Of a stretch of 64,000 bases of DNA, positions 43,574 to 57,845 are shown in pieces (the first letter of the stretch is position 1; each line of letters begins with the position of its first letter). Under the pieces are notes generated by a model. That model saw nothing but the letters and a program-made list of their open reading frames with translations. It made no database searches and was not told where the DNA came from. Position numbers and translations under genes: made by a program. The DNA comes from Alitabrizicola rongguiensis. Lineage in GTDB: Bacteria; Pseudomonadota; Alphaproteobacteria; Rhodobacterales; Rhodobacteraceae. The stretch covers positions 496,001 through 560,000 of the forward strand of contig NZ_JAKENF010000003.1 of NCBI RefSeq assembly GCF_021491355.1, read 5' to 3'.

Positions 43574-45106
43574 CTAGTACCACATGTCGTCCATCGCCGC
43601 CTTCCGGCGGTTCACGAAGTCGAGAAGTCCGTCGCGGATCCCCTCGTCCAGCGGCGGGGCCTCGTATTCGGCAAGGGTCTTCTTCCAGGCGCGGTTGGCA
43701 CGGGTGGCGGCATCGGTCGCGCCATTGGCTTCCCATTTCTCGAAGGGCTCGTTGTCGGCGAGGTCCGAGGTCCAGTAGGCGGTCTCGTAATGGGCGATGG
43801 TGTGGGCGCTGCCGAAGAAATGGTTGCCGGGGCCGGTCTCGGCGAAGGCATCGAAGGCGAGGTCCTCGTCCGAGACCCCTACCCCGTCCAGATAGGAATG
43901 CAGCGCGCCGCAGAGATCGGCGTCGAGCATGAACTTCTCGTAGGACATGCTGAGCAGGCCGTCGAGGAACCCGGCGGAATGCAGGATGAAGTTGGCGCCG
44001 CACTGGACGGCCGCCAGCATCGACATCGCGCCTTCGGTCATCGCCTGCGCGTCGGGCAGTTTCGAGGTGGTGAAGTTCCCCGAACAGCGCAGCGGCAGGT
44101 TCAAGCGCCGCGCCAGCTGCCCCACCACCATGCTGCCGATCGCCGGTTCCGGCGTGCCGAAGGTGGGCGAGCCCGAGCGCAGGTTGGTCGAGGACAGGAA
44201 GTTGCCGAAGATCACCGGCGCGCCGGGGCGTTCGAGCTGGGTCAGCGCGCAGCCGGCCATGGTCTCGGCGAGGCTCTGGGCAATGGCGCCGGCATTGGTC
44301 ACCGGTCCCATTGCGCCGCCAAGGATGAAAGGCACCACCACCGCCGCCTGATTGGCGCGGGCATAGGCGCGCAAGCTGCGGGTCATGGTGCCGTCCCAGA
44401 CAAGCGGCGAGTTGACGTTGACGTTGCCGAGGATGACGCAGTTCTGATCGACGAAACCGGCCCCGAAGGCGATGCGGGCCATCTCGATGGACTCTTCCGA
44501 ACGCTCCTCGGCGGTGACCGAGCCCATGAACGGCCGGTCGGAGAGCGTCAGATGCGCCAGAACCATGTCGAGATGACGCTTGTTCACCGGTATATCGGTC
44601 GGTTCGCAGATCGTGCCGCCCGAATGGTGCAGCCAGGGCGAGGACTGGGCCAGACGGATGAAATTCTGGAAATCGTCCAGTGTGCCGAAGCGGCGGCCCC
44701 GGTCGAGGTCCATCACGAAGGGCGAGCCATAGGCGGGCGCGAAGACGACGTTCTTCCCGCCGATCCGCACGCTGTTTGCCGGGTTGCGGGCATGTTGGGT
44801 GAACTCGGCAGGCGCGGTTTTCAGGATCTCGCGCAGTAGACCCGGTTCGAAGCGGACATTGACGCCGTTGATTTGCGCCCCCGCCTGCTTCCAGTGGTCG
44901 AGCGCCACCGGATCGTCGCGGAAGTCGATGCCGATCTCGGCCAGGATTCGGTCGGCCGTCGCCTCGATCCGGGCCAGCGCCTCGTCCGAGAGGATATCGT
45001 AGGTCGGGATGTTCCGGCTGATATAGGGGCGGCCAAGGGCGTGTTTCCCCTGCCGCTCTGCCTGCCGGGCCTGCCGTCCGCTGCGTGCCGGTCGTGTCTC
45101 GCCCAT
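43574..45106 (-). CDS. MttB family (trimethylamine methyltransferase-like) protein, non-pyrrolysine
   Basis: A 510-residue TIM-barrel protein of the MttB superfamily. It has RNIPTYDILSDEALARIEATADRILAEIGIDF near the start, HHSGGTICEPTDIP, GGAMGPVTNAGAIAQSLAE and FGTPEPAIGSM. The frame is read without an in-frame TAG, so it is the non-pyrrolysine type; characterised members demethylate glycine betaine, proline betaine or carnitine with a corrinoid partner protein. No corrinoid protein is encoded nearby. The N-terminus is basic. Confidence 0.88.
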   Translation of the reverse strand: MGETRPARSGRQARQAERQGKHALGRPYISRNIPTYDILSDEALARIEATADRILAEIGIDFRDDPVALDHWKQAGAQINGVNVRFEPGLLREILKTAPAEFTQHARNPANSVRIGGKNVVFAPAYGSPFVMDLDRGRRFGTLDDFQNFIRLAQSSPWLHHSGGTICEPTDIPVNKRHLDMVLAHLTLSDRPFMGSVTAEERSEESIEMARIAFGAGFVDQNCVILGNVNVNSPLVWDGTMTRSLRAYARANQAAVVVPFILGGAMGPVTNAGAIAQSLAETMAGCALTQLERPGAPVIFGNFLSSTNLRSGSPTFGTPEPAIGSMVVGQLARRLNLPLRCSGNFTTSKLPDAQAMTEGAMSMLAAVQCGANFILHSAGFLDGLLSMSYEKFMLDADLCGALHSYLDGVGVSDEDLAFDAFAETGPGNHFFGSAHTIAHYETAYWTSDLADNEPFEKWEANGATDAATRANRAWKKTLAEYEAPPLDEGIRDGLLDFVNRRKAAMDDMWY

Positions 45107-45206
45107 CTTGGTCTCCCTGGCCCTTTTCTCGCAGCAAATGCGGGAAAGCCCGGGCGGGCATCGCGAAAAGCGACGGTTTCGCGACGCCCCTTGTCGCTTA
45201 CTGCCC

Positions 45207-48951
<3,745 letters not shown>

Positions 48952-48955
<4 letters not shown>

Positions 48956-50382
48956 CCGATCAGGCTTTCGTAGAGTCGGGCATAGGCCGCGGCCGAGGTT
49001 TCCCAACCCACCGGATGGCGCATCGCGTTCCGCTGCACCTGTGCCCAGGCGGTGGAATTGGCGTGAAGATCGATCAGCTTCTTCAGCGCCTGCGACAGGC
49101 CAAGCGCATCGGTGGGATAGAAGACGATGCCCGTTGCGGTTCCCGCCGCCTCGGTCGCGGGGGACAGCCCGATGACCGTATCGGCCAGCCCGCCGGTCAG
49201 GGCTACCACTGGCAGGGTGCCATAGCGCAGGCCATACATCTGCGTCAGGCCGCAGGGCTCGAAGCGCGATGGTACCAACACGGCATCCGCTCCGGCGAAC
49301 ATGCGGTGGCTCAGCCCCTCGTCATAGCCGATGCGCACGCCGACCCGGCCGGGATAGCGCGCGGCAAGGTTGTGCATCGCCGCCTCGAGTGCCGGATCGC
49401 CCGATCCGAGCACAGCCAGCCCGCCCCCCGCCTCGATGAAGCCGGGGATGGCATCGGGCAGCAGGTCGATGCCCTTCTGATCGGTCAAGCGACTGACGAC
49501 GATGGCCAGGGGCCCGGGAACGTCCAGCGCGAATTCCTGCGACAGGGTCATGCGGTTCGCGGCCTTCTTCTTCGGCGTCTTCACCGAATAGGCACTGATG
49601 CCGGGATCCGCCTCGGGCGACCAGACGGCGGTGTCGACCCCGTTCAGGATGCCAAAGACCCGATCGGCGCGGGCCGAGATCACCCCCTGCAGCCCCATGC
49701 CGAATTCCGGGCGCATCAGTTCCTCGGCATAGGTGGGCGAGACGGTGGTGATCGCATCCGCCGTGACCATACCCGCCTTCAGCGACGAAAGGCCGCCGAA
49801 GTACTCCAGCGCCCCCGGATGGAACTCGTTCCCCGGCAGCCGCAGCGGACCGAGCAGAGCAGAGGGCGCCCAGCCCTGGAAGGCGACGTTGTGGATGGTG
49901 ATGACAGACACGACATCGCCCTGCCCGTGATAGCGCAGATAGGCCGGGGCAAAGCCCGCCTGCCAGTCATGGGCATGAAGCACGTCGGGCTTCCAGCCGC
50001 CCGCGCCGTTGCGGGCGATCTCTGCCCCGGCCCAGCTCAGCGCGGCAAAGCGGAAGGCGTTGTCGGGCCAGTCTCCGCCCGGACCGACATAGGGCCCGCC
50101 CTCGCGGTCAAAGAGATGCGGGGCGTCAAGCAGCATCAGCGACAGGCCCTGCGCCTCGCCGGCGAATACCCGCGCGGGGCCACCGAACAGGTCGGCCTCG
50201 AACCAGACCTCGTCCATATCCCCAAGCCGCGACCGCAGCGACCGGTAGGCGGGCAGCAGCACCCGCATGTCCCAGCCGACCGGCTTCAGCGCGGCGGGCA
50301 GAGCGCCCACGACATCCGCCAGCCCGCCTGTCTTGAGGAACGGCACGCATTCCGAGGCCACCGAAAGAACCTGACCGCTCAT
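48952..50382 (-). CDS. glgA: Glycogen synthase GlgA
   Basis: A 476-residue GT5 ADP-glucose glycosyltransferase. N-terminal VASECVPFLKTGGLADVVGALPAAL contains the KTGGLAD ADP-glucose motif; HAHDWQAGFAPAYL, VSRLTDQKGIDLLPDAI and PSRFEPCGLTQMYGLRYGTLPVV follow. It elongates glycogen using ADP-glucose from GlgC. The start codon lies at the end of repeat family A copy 3, which separates it from glgC. Confidence 0.97.
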
Positions 50383-50468
50383 GCCTGCCCTCTTGCTAAC
50401 TTCTATTCAAAAATATCCTCGGGGGGTGACCTGGCCGCAAGACCAGGAGGGGGGCAGACAGCCCCCCT
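50383..50468 (-). repeat. Intergenic repeat family A, copy 3
   Basis: Minus strand: hairpin GGGGGGC-TGTCT-GCCCCCC, a TGGTC...GGCCAG hairpin, CCCCCCGAGGATATTTTTG, then a purine-rich tract leading to the glgA start codon. Nearly the same architecture as 6081-6163. Confidence 0.75.
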
Positions 50469-50480
50469 GCCCGGTCCGGC

Positions 50481-51755
50481 CTATTTCCCGAGCTTCGCCG
50501 CCCGCGCATTCAGCATGTCCTGGGTGATGAGGACAATCCCCTGCTCGGAGCGGCGGAACCATTTCTCGTCCTCATCGGGGTCCTCGCCGACCACGAGCCC
50601 CTCAGGGATGACGACCCCCGAGTCGATGACGCAGCGGTTGAGCTGCGCCTTCCGGCCGACCTCGACGTAAGGCAGCGCCACGACATATTCGAGCGCCGAG
50701 TAGGAATGCGTTCGGACGCCGGTAAAGAGCAGGGAATTGCGCACCTCGGACCCCGAGACGATACAGGCGCCCGACACCAGCGAGGAAATGGCCATACCGC
50801 GGCGGCCATCCTCGTCATGAATGAACTTGGCGGGGGGCACGAGTTCGGCATAGGTCCAGATCGGCCAGCCATTGTCGTAGATGTCGAGCTTCGGAACGAA
50901 ATCCGTCAGGTCGATATTGGCCTGCCAATAGGCGTCGATGGTCCCCACGTCGCGCCAGTAGGGTTCCTCCTCGAGCCCGCTCGTCACACAGCTTTCCGAG
51001 AAGCGGTGCGCCATGGCCTTGCCGTTCTTGACGATGTCGGGGATCAGGTCGTTGCCGAAATCATGGCTCGAATTCGGGTCGGCCATGTCCTTCAAGAGCA
51101 GGTCGCGCAGGAAGGCCCAGTCGAAGACATAGATGCCCATCGATGCCAGGGCATGGTCCGGGTCGCCCGGAATTCCCGGCGGGTCCTTCGGCTTCTCGAC
51201 AAAGGCGGTGATGCGGTCGGTCTTGTCGACATGCATCACCCCGAAGGCGGTCGCCTCCATCCGCGGCACGGTCAGGCAGCCGATGGTCACGTCCGCGCCG
51301 GTCTCGACATGCTGGCGCAGCATGATCTCGTAATCCATCTTGTAGACGTGGTCGCCGGCAAGGACGATGACATACTGGATGCCGTAGCTGTCGACGATGT
51401 CGATGTTCTGGGCCACCGCATCGGCGGTGCCGAGATACCACTTGTTCTCGTCCACCCGCTGCGACGCGGGCAGGATGTCGAGATATTCGTTCCGTTCCGC
51501 CCGGAAGAAGTTCCAGCCGCGCTGACAGTGGCGGATCAGGCTGTGCGCCTTGTACTGGGTGGCGATCGCCATCTTCCGGATGCCGGAGTTCAGCGCGTTC
51601 GACAGGGCGAAGTCGATGATCCGGGCCTTGCCGCCGAAATAGACGGCCGGTTTCGCGCGGCGGTCGGTCAGCTCCTTGAGCCGGGACCCCCTCCCTCCGG
51701 CAAGCACGAAGGCCATGGCCTGCGACGACAGCCGCGTATTCGGTCTTGGTTTCAT
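50481..51755 (-). CDS. glgC: Glucose-1-phosphate adenylyltransferase
   Basis: A 424-residue ADP-glucose pyrophosphorylase: [29 protein letters not shown] for catalysis and activator binding, [32 protein letters not shown] and the C-terminal left-handed beta helix with [18 protein letters not shown]. It makes ADP-glucose, the committed step, and is usually allosterically controlled. The ATG at 51755 (MKPRPNTRL) has GGGAGGAAGGG upstream; an ATG 18 bp earlier is possible. 77 bp after glgB. Confidence 0.97.
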   Translation of the reverse strand: MKPRPNTRLSSQAMAFVLAGGRGSRLKELTDRRAKPAVYFGGKARIIDFALSNALNSGIRKMAIATQYKAHSLIRHCQRGWNFFRAERNEYLDILPASQRVDENKWYLGTADAVAQNIDIVDSYGIQYVIVLAGDHVYKMDYEIMLRQHVETGADVTIGCLTVPRMEATAFGVMHVDKTDRITAFVEKPKDPPGIPGDPDHALASMGIYVFDWAFLRDLLLKDMADPNSSHDFGNDLIPDIVKNGKAMAHRFSESCVTSGLEEEPYWRDVGTIDAYWQANIDLTDFVPKLDIYDNGWPIWTYAELVPPAKFIHDEDGRRGMAISSLVSGACIVSGSEVRNSLLFTGVRTHSYSALEYVVALPYVEVGRKAQLNRCVIDSGVVIPEGLVVGEDPDEDEKWFRRSEQGIVLITQDMLNARAAKLGK

Positions 51756-51832
51756 CCCTTCCTCCCGTGACATTCTGGGGCGCCGGCCCCGGTCTTTTGT
51801 TTGCAACTCGAATTCCGTTTGGTCCGCAGGTG

Positions 51833-54013
51833 CTAGGCCTGGCGGAACATCAAAGTCGTAAGGGGCGGCAGGGCGATCAATGCAGATTGCGCCTGATTGT
51901 GCCAGGCGACCGCCTCGGTCGCGATGCCACCCAGATTGCCGCGATTGCCGCCGCCATAGAGTGCCGCATCGGTATTGATGATCTCCTCCCATCGACCGGG
52001 GCGCGGGAAGCCGAGGCGGTACTGGCGCTCGACCGGGGTCATGTTCGACACGACGACCACTGCCTTGTCCTGCGGCCCGCCATAGCGCGCCCAAGCATAG
52101 ACCGAGGCCTCGGCATCGTTCGACTCGATCCAGGCAAAGCCTTCTGGCCGCGCATCGTTGAAATGCAGCGCCGGTGTGGCGCGGTAGGTGGTGTTCAGGT
52201 CGCGGACTAGCGCCTGCACGCCCCGGTGTTCGGCATGGTCTAGCAGGTGCCAGTCGAGGCTCTGGTTGTGGTTCCACTCGCGGCCCTGGGCAAAGTCCTG
52301 GCCCATGAACAGCAGCTTCTTGCCCGGATGGCCCCACATGAAGCCGTAATAGGCCCTCAGGTTGGCAAATTTCTCGGCCCCCGACCCGGGCATCTTGTCG
52401 AGCATCGAGCCTTTGCCATGCACCACCTCGTCATGGCTGATCGGCAGGATGTAGTTCTCTGACCAGGCGTAATGCAGCCCGAAGGTCATCTGGTGGTGGT
52501 GCCATTTTCTGTGGATGGGATCCTTGTGCATGTAGCTCAGGGTGTCGTTCATCCAGCCCATGTTCCATTTGAACCCGAAGCCGAGCCCGCCGTGATTTGC
52601 CGGGCGGGACACCCCCGGGAAGGCTGTCGATTCCTCGGCGACGGTCATGATCCCGGGACATTCGCCATAGGCGGTGATGTTCATCCGGCGCAGCAGTTCG
52701 ATCGCCTCGTAATTCTCGCGCCCGCCGTCGCGGTTTGGGATCCACTGGCCCTCGCCGCGCGAATAGTCGCGGTAGAGCATCGAGGCGACCGCATCCACGC
52801 GCAGCCCGTCGAGGTGGTATTCCTCGAGCCAGTAGAGCGCGTTCGAAACGAGGTAATTCGCCACCTCGCGCCGGCCGTAGTTGTAGATCAGCGTGTTCCA
52901 GTCCTGGTGGAACCCCTCGCGCGGGTCGGCATGCTCATAAAGAGCGGTACCGTCGAACTGGCCAAGCCCGTGCGGATCGGTTGGGAAATGCCCTGGCACC
53001 CAGTCGAGGAGGATGCCCAGTCCGCGCTTGTGGGCGGCGTCCACGAACGCCCGGAATTCGGGGGGCGTGCCATGGCGGATGGTGGGGGCGAACAGGCCGA
53101 CAGGCTGGTATCCCCAGCTGCCATCGAATGGGTGTTCGGAAATCGGCAACAGTTCCAGGTGTGTGAAGCTCATCGTTGCCGCATAGTCGACAAGCTGATC
53201 GGCCAGTTCCTGATAAGAGAGCATCCGGTCGCCCGGTGCGCGACGCCACGACCCCAGATGAACCTCGTAGATCGAGATTGGCGCGTCGATCGTCTGGCGC
53301 GGGCCGCGCTCCGCCATCCAGCCATCATCGCCCCATTTCGCCCCGGAGATACGGCGGACGACCGAGGCGGTCTTGGGCGGATGTTCCGAGCCGAAGCCGA
53401 CGGGATCTGCCTTCAGCGGCAGGATTGCGCCACCGGGGCCGCGGATTTCGTATTTGTAGGCCGTGCCTTCGCCAATCTCGGGGACGAAGGTTTCCCAGAC
53501 GCCCGTCGCACCGCGGCGGCGCATCGGGTGGCGGCGACCGTCCCAGACGTTGAAATCGCCGACGACGGACACGCGCTGCGCATTCGGCGCCCAGACGGCG
53601 AAATGTACCCCCTCGACACCCTCATGGGTGATCGCATGGGCACCAAGGGCCTGCCACAGGCGGCGGTGCGTGCCCTCGCCCAGCAGGTATTCGTCCATCT
53701 CGCCCAGCACTGGGCCGAAACGGAAGGCATCCTCGAATTCCCAGAAGTTACTCCCCTGCTCCGCGCGCAGGCGATAGGGCTGGTTCTTGCCGATCTCGGC
53801 CACGAAAAGGCCAGGCGTGCCGGGGACAGGCGAAGCCGCGATCTGGGTTCCGGCAAGAACCGTCAACCGGTCAGCGCCGGGAACGAAGGCGGTCACCGTC
53901 CAGCGTTTGCCCTTCTGGTGAGGACCCAGCACGGCAAAGGGGTCGCCATGCGACCCGTCGGCGATCGCACGCGCTGCGCCCGCTTCGACAAGCGGTTCTG
54001 CTGCCTTGGCCAT
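51833..54013 (-). CDS. glgB: 1,4-alpha-glucan branching enzyme GlgB
   Basis: A 726-residue GH13 branching enzyme. It has two N-terminal beta-sandwich modules (about 20-110 and CBM48 with [19 protein letters not shown]), [26 protein letters not shown], the nucleophile motif [27 protein letters not shown] and [11 protein letters not shown]. Adds alpha-1,6 branches to the GlgA product. ATG at 54013 is backed by GGGGAGGA. 46 bp after glgP in the same operon. Confidence 0.97.
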   Translation of the reverse strand: MAKAAEPLVEAGAARAIADGSHGDPFAVLGPHQKGKRWTVTAFVPGADRLTVLAGTQIAASPVPGTPGLFVAEIGKNQPYRLRAEQGSNFWEFEDAFRFGPVLGEMDEYLLGEGTHRRLWQALGAHAITHEGVEGVHFAVWAPNAQRVSVVGDFNVWDGRRHPMRRRGATGVWETFVPEIGEGTAYKYEIRGPGGAILPLKADPVGFGSEHPPKTASVVRRISGAKWGDDGWMAERGPRQTIDAPISIYEVHLGSWRRAPGDRMLSYQELADQLVDYAATMSFTHLELLPISEHPFDGSWGYQPVGLFAPTIRHGTPPEFRAFVDAAHKRGLGILLDWVPGHFPTDPHGLGQFDGTALYEHADPREGFHQDWNTLIYNYGRREVANYLVSNALYWLEEYHLDGLRVDAVASMLYRDYSRGEGQWIPNRDGGRENYEAIELLRRMNITAYGECPGIMTVAEESTAFPGVSRPANHGGLGFGFKWNMGWMNDTLSYMHKDPIHRKWHHHQMTFGLHYAWSENYILPISHDEVVHGKGSMLDKMPGSGAEKFANLRAYYGFMWGHPGKKLLFMGQDFAQGREWNHNQSLDWHLLDHAEHRGVQALVRDLNTTYRATPALHFNDARPEGFAWIESNDAEASVYAWARYGGPQDKAVVVVSNMTPVERQYRLGFPRPGRWEEIINTDAALYGGGNRGNLGGIATEAVAWHNQAQSALIALPPLTTLMFRQA

Positions 54014-54059
54014 CGAGTCCTCCCCTCCTCTCAAGCCAGCCGGTGGTTGGAGCGCCGTT

Positions 54060-56453
54060 TCAGAGCGCCGCTTCCACCGACCAGACATCCTTCATGTAGC
54101 CCCGGATCGTGCGGTCCGACGAAAAGAAGCCGGAGCGTGCCGTGTTCATCGCGGCCATCCTGAGCCAGCGGTCGCGGTCGGCGAAGGCCCGGTCGACCTC
54201 GGCCTGCGCGGCGCGGTAGGCGTCGAAATCGTCGGCCACGAGGAAATAGTCGTGGTGCCAGACCCGGTGGACAAGGCCGTGATAGCGGTCCTTCTGCGTC
54301 GGGCAGAAGCGGCCCTCTGCGATCATCTGCAGCACATCCTGCAAGGGCTTCGACGCCTCGATTGCCTTCTTCGAATGGTCGCCATCCTCGCGCCGCTTCA
54401 GCACCTCCTCCGCGGTCAGGCCGAACAGGAAAAAATTCTCGCGACCGACTTCCTGGAGGATCTCGACATTGGCGCCATCGAGTGTGCCGATGGTCGGTGC
54501 GCCGTTCATCATGAACTTCATGTTGCCCGTGCCCGAGGCCTCCTTCCCGGCGGTCGAGATCTGTTCGGACAGGTCGGCGGCAGGGATCAGGCGTTCAGCC
54601 ATCGAGACGTTGTAGTTCGGCGGATAGACAATCGTCAGGAGGTCGCGCGTCTCGATATCCGAGTTAACGACGCTCGCCACATCATTGATAAGGTGGATGA
54701 TTTCCTTGGCGACGGCATAACCCGGCGCCGACTTGCCGCCGAAGATCTTGACGCGCGGCACCCACCGGCCCTTGGGGTTCTGCTTGATCGCGTGCCAGTG
54801 GGCGATGGTTTCAAGGATGTTGAGGAGCTGGCGCTTGTATTCGTGGATGCGCTTGACCTGAACATCGAACATCGCGTCCGGGTTGACCGAGACCCCGCAT
54901 TCCGTCCTCAGCCAGTCCGAAAGCCGCGCCTTGTTGACCCGCTTGGCGGCGCCGAAGGCGTCTCGGAACCCCTTTTGCTCGACATGAGGCTCCAGGTCGC
55001 GCAGCCGGTCGAGATCGTCTTCCCAGCCGTCGCCGATCGTGTCGGTAATGAGGTTAGACAGCGGCCGGTTGCACATCCTGAGCCACCGGCGCGGCGTCAC
55101 CCCGTTGGTTTCGTTGATGATCCGACCAGGATGCAGCTTGTCGAGCTCGGGGAAGAGGTTTTTCTTGATGAGCTCGGAATGCAGGGCCGAGACGCCGTTC
55201 ACCTTGTGAGCCATGATGAAGGCCAGCTCGCCCATCCGCACCTCGTGATGCTTCACGATGCCGACGTAATGCGGGCGCGAGTGGTACTCGTCCTTGTGCC
55301 AGGCATCGATGCGCTCGACGATCTGCATGTGGCGGGGCAGCACATTGCCGAAGGTGAAGGTCGCCCACCGTTCCAGAGCCTCGGGCAGAAGCGTATGGTT
55401 GGTGTAGCCAAGGCAGGCCTGGGCGATTTCCAGCGCTTCGACGAACTCGACGCCATGCCCGTCGGTCAGGAGCCGGATCAGCTCCGGCCCGGCGATGGCC
55501 GGGTGCGTGTCGTTCATCTGGATGGCGACATGCTTCGGCAAGGCCCGAATATCATTATGGTTCTTGAGGTAGCGGCGAAGGATATCCTGCAGCGCGGCCG
55601 AGGTCAGGAAGAATTCCTGCTTGAGGCGCAGTTCCTTGCCCTGATAGGTCGTGTCGTCTGGGTAAAGCACCCGGCTCAGTGTACGGGCCAGCGTCTCGGG
55701 TTCGGCGGCCGCCGTATAGTCCCCGCGGTTGAAGCGTTCCAGATCGAACAAGGTCGTCGGCCGCGCTCCCCAGAGCCGCAGCGTGTTCGCCCATTTGCCC
55801 TGCCAGCCGACCACGGGCGTGTCATAGGCCTCGGCCTGCACCGTTTCGCCCGGAACCCAGACCTCGCGGCCGTCGCGGTTCTCGACCGTGCCCTTGAAGC
55901 CGATGGTGTAGGCACTCTCCGGGCGCTCGAACTCCCAGGGGTGGCGGCTCAGCAGCCAGTCTTCGGGCGTTTCGACCTGGTGGCCAGCCTCGAAGCGCTG
56001 GCGGAACAGGCCGTGCTCGTAGCGGATGCCGTAGCCGTAGGCGGGACACCCGATCGTCGCCATCGATTCCATGAAGCAGGCTGCCAGGCGCCCAAGGCCG
56101 CCATTGCCAAGCGCCGCATCGGGTTCGTTCTCGACGATGGACGAGAAATCCTGGCCGAAATCCTCCATCGCCTGCACGGCCAAGTCCCGCAAACCGAGAT
56201 TGACGCAGGCATCCTCGAGCAGGCGCCCAATCAGGAACTCCATCGACAGGTAATAGACGCGCTTGCGATCCTCGGCCCAGGTGCGGCGTGTTGACGCGAA
56301 CCATGGGCCGACGATCCGGTCGCGGATGGCGAAGCTCAGCGCCATTCGCCAGTCATACACGCTGGCATTCTGAGCATCCTTCCCAAGCGTGTAGGTCAGG
56401 TGCTGCAGGATCGCGGTCTTGAGGTCGGGCAAGGTCAGTTGGGTATCGAACAA
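54060..56453 (-). CDS. glgP: Glycogen phosphorylase GlgP
   Basis: A 797-residue GT35 phosphorylase releasing glucose 1-phosphate. It has YYLSMEFLIGRLLEDACVNLG, ALGNGGLGRLAACFMES, MNDTHPAIAGPELIRLL, VKRIHEYKRQLLNIL and the PLP site STAGKEASGTGNMKFMMNGAPTIGTLDGANVE split around the lysine in GTGNMKF. It appears to start with TTG at 56453; no ATG or GTG is available before residue 37, where conserved sequence has already begun. First gene of the glg operon, unlike the common order with glgP last or separate. Confidence 0.96.
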   Translation of the reverse strand: MFDTQLTLPDLKTAILQHLTYTLGKDAQNASVYDWRMALSFAIRDRIVGPWFASTRRTWAEDRKRVYYLSMEFLIGRLLEDACVNLGLRDLAVQAMEDFGQDFSSIVENEPDAALGNGGLGRLAACFMESMATIGCPAYGYGIRYEHGLFRQRFEAGHQVETPEDWLLSRHPWEFERPESAYTIGFKGTVENRDGREVWVPGETVQAEAYDTPVVGWQGKWANTLRLWGARPTTLFDLERFNRGDYTAAAEPETLARTLSRVLYPDDTTYQGKELRLKQEFFLTSAALQDILRRYLKNHNDIRALPKHVAIQMNDTHPAIAGPELIRLLTDGHGVEFVEALEIAQACLGYTNHTLLPEALERWATFTFGNVLPRHMQIVERIDAWHKDEYHSRPHYVGIVKHHEVRMGELAFIMAHKVNGVSALHSELIKKNLFPELDKLHPGRIINETNGVTPRRWLRMCNRPLSNLITDTIGDGWEDDLDRLRDLEPHVEQKGFRDAFGAAKRVNKARLSDWLRTECGVSVNPDAMFDVQVKRIHEYKRQLLNILETIAHWHAIKQNPKGRWVPRVKIFGGKSAPGYAVAKEIIHLINDVASVVNSDIETRDLLTIVYPPNYNVSMAERLIPAADLSEQISTAGKEASGTGNMKFMMNGAPTIGTLDGANVEILQEVGRENFFLFGLTAEEVLKRREDGDHSKKAIEASKPLQDVLQMIAEGRFCPTQKDRYHGLVHRVWHHDYFLVADDFDAYRAAQAEVDRAFADRDRWLRMAAMNTARSGFFSSDRTIRGYMKDVWSVEAAL

Positions 56454-56856
56454 GGCGTCGGTTCCTGAGTCTGGGTCAAGCGGATCAGAGCAGATCAGCG
56501 GCCGAGGGGGCTACCGGAACCAATGCTTTGACAGTCTTGCGATTTTTGCAAGCCTGAAGGGTATGTGGCAACCCGATTCATCGGTCTTCCTTTCGGTCCT
56601 CGACTCGGTCTGGGGCCACAAACCGAAGTGATCTTGGCGGGCATTTGCTCACAGCGGTGCCAAGTGATCAACAGGCTCGAGTGGCTTTCCCACGCACGTG
56701 CCGCTTTTTGCGGCAAGTGTCGCAATCGCTGGCGCATTGCGCCGCCGTCGAGACCAAAGACCATGCAGAGTCATATCGCATGATCTGCATCAAATCGGGG
56801 CATTCGACATATTGCTATACATTTCATGCGGATTTTCCTGGCGAGGGACATGAGCC
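56454..56856. other. Divergent promoter region between glgP and nsrR-like gene
   Basis: 403 bp without a gene. It must hold the glg operon promoter on the minus strand and the regulator promoter on the plus strand. An FNR-type box is at 56780-56793 and a candidate -10 TATACA at 56816-56821. No convincing small gene or RNA is seen. Confidence 0.5.
56780..56793. promoter_or_regulatory. FNR/FnrL-type box upstream of Rrf2 regulator
   Basis: ATGAT-CTGC-ATCAA matches TTGAT-N4-ATCAA at 9 of 10 positions. If TATACA (56816-56821) is the -10, the start would be near 56828 and the box would be centred at about -41.5, the standard position for FNR activation. Confidence 0.6.
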
Positions 56857-57291
56857 ATGAGACTGACCATGCGGACCAGCCTGGCCTTGCGGACGTTGAT
56901 GTTCTGCGCGGTCAACGACGGTCGGATCGTGCAGCGGCATGAGATATCGACGACCTGCGACGCTTCCGAGAACCATCTGGCCCAGGTGATTCACCTGCTG
57001 GCGCGGAACGGCTACATCAAGACCCGGCGCGGTCGCCATGGCGGGTTGTCCCTTGCACGACCTGCCGGCGAAATCACGGTCGGCCAGGTCTTCCGCAGTT
57101 TCGAGGCCCCTCTTCCCTTCGCGGATTGCTGGCAGGGCTCGGAACGCGAATGCCCGCTGAAGGGGGCCTGTCGCCTCGCCTGCGTCCTGAAAGAGGCGAT
57201 CGACGCCTTCTACGCCCGCCTCGACCGCACGACCCTGGCCGAACTGGTCGACGACAATGGTGATCTGCAGACCCTGCTGAAGGCGGCCTGA
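56857..57291 (+). CDS. Rrf2 family regulator with three cysteines, NsrR-like
   Basis: A 144-residue Rrf2 regulator beginning MRLTMRTSLALRTLMFCAV, with the helix SENHLAQVIHLLARNGYIKTRRGRHGGLSLAR for DNA binding and a cluster of Cys91, Cys99 and Cys105 in ADCWQGSERECPLKGAC. This arrangement ligates an Fe-S cluster that reacts with nitric oxide (NsrR) or iron (RirA); NsrR fits better because the upstream FNR-type box links it to low oxygen. Its targets are not visible nearby. The start follows the conserved family N-terminus. Confidence 0.82.
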   Translation: MRLTMRTSLALRTLMFCAVNDGRIVQRHEISTTCDASENHLAQVIHLLARNGYIKTRRGRHGGLSLARPAGEITVGQVFRSFEAPLPFADCWQGSERECPLKGACRLACVLKEAIDAFYARLDRTTLAELVDDNGDLQTLLKAA

Positions 57292-57654
57292 TCGCCCCCC
57301 CACGCATGTAGAGGAAGGCCCCGGCAGTAATTCCCCGTTCGCGATTCTGCGTCGCGGCGATGCGCGTGCGGCGAATCAGGCCAGGATGACATCTTCTGCG
57401 CGCTGTTTCTTTGGCGTTGGCGATGGTGACATCTGTGTGACCTTTGTCGCAAACCCCGCTTCAAATGTCGGGTTCCGCACGATTCTTCAGTTGAATTCGT
57501 CCGCCTGAGCGCATACTTGCCCGGCGTCCAGAACCGGGGCGGGGGCTCTCCAGCAAAGGTCTGGGTTTCCCGGCGGATCTGGGCGCACGAGCAGGACGTC
57601 TTTTGGTTGCGGCGGATGGTTCCGCCAAGAAAAAGAGAAAACGGATAGACTGAC
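57292..57654. other. Gene-free stretch before the 44-residue protein
   Basis: 363 bp with no convincing coding frame. The two near-copies TGACATCT (around 57386 and 57427) and a hairpin GGCGGA-TGGT-TCCGCC (57611-57626) are the only structures noted; the hairpin lies in the probable 5' leader of the small gene. A small RNA cannot be excluded. Confidence 0.35.
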
Positions 57655-57789
57655 ATGGCTAAGAAACCGACCCCGGCACCGCATCAGCAAGGCTCGAACC
57701 CGCAGGGTTCCGGCCAGATGGGCGCCAGCACCCAACCTTCGACCCAGCAAGGGCAGAAGCCGATCTTCAAGGACTGGGCCTCGATCTGA
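57655..57789 (+). CDS. Small Gln/Pro-rich protein (44 aa)
   Basis: A 44-residue reading frame: basic start MAKKPTPAPHQQ, a disordered Q/G/P/S-rich middle, and an ordered-looking end PIFKDWASI. AAAAGAGAAAACGG lies before the ATG, and codon use matches real genes of this organism. Low-complexity but with a defined C-terminus, it resembles short conserved proteins of Rhodobacteraceae that I cannot name. It is 56 bp before the TfoX-like gene on the same strand. Function unknown. Confidence 0.6.
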   Translation: MAKKPTPAPHQQGSNPQGSGQMGASTQPSTQQGQKPIFKDWASI

Positions 57790-57845
57790 GCCTTGTTCCC
57801 GCGTCCGGTCCGGCCGATAGTCTCGGTCCAGACCGGAGCGCGACC

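Noticed and set aside
54006-56294. 762-codon open frame opposite glgP
   Set aside because: Antisense shadow of a high-GC gene; no recognisable motif.
57386-57440. Near-repeat TGACATCT in the gap before the small protein
   Set aside because: Two 8-mers are not enough to claim a repeat or array.
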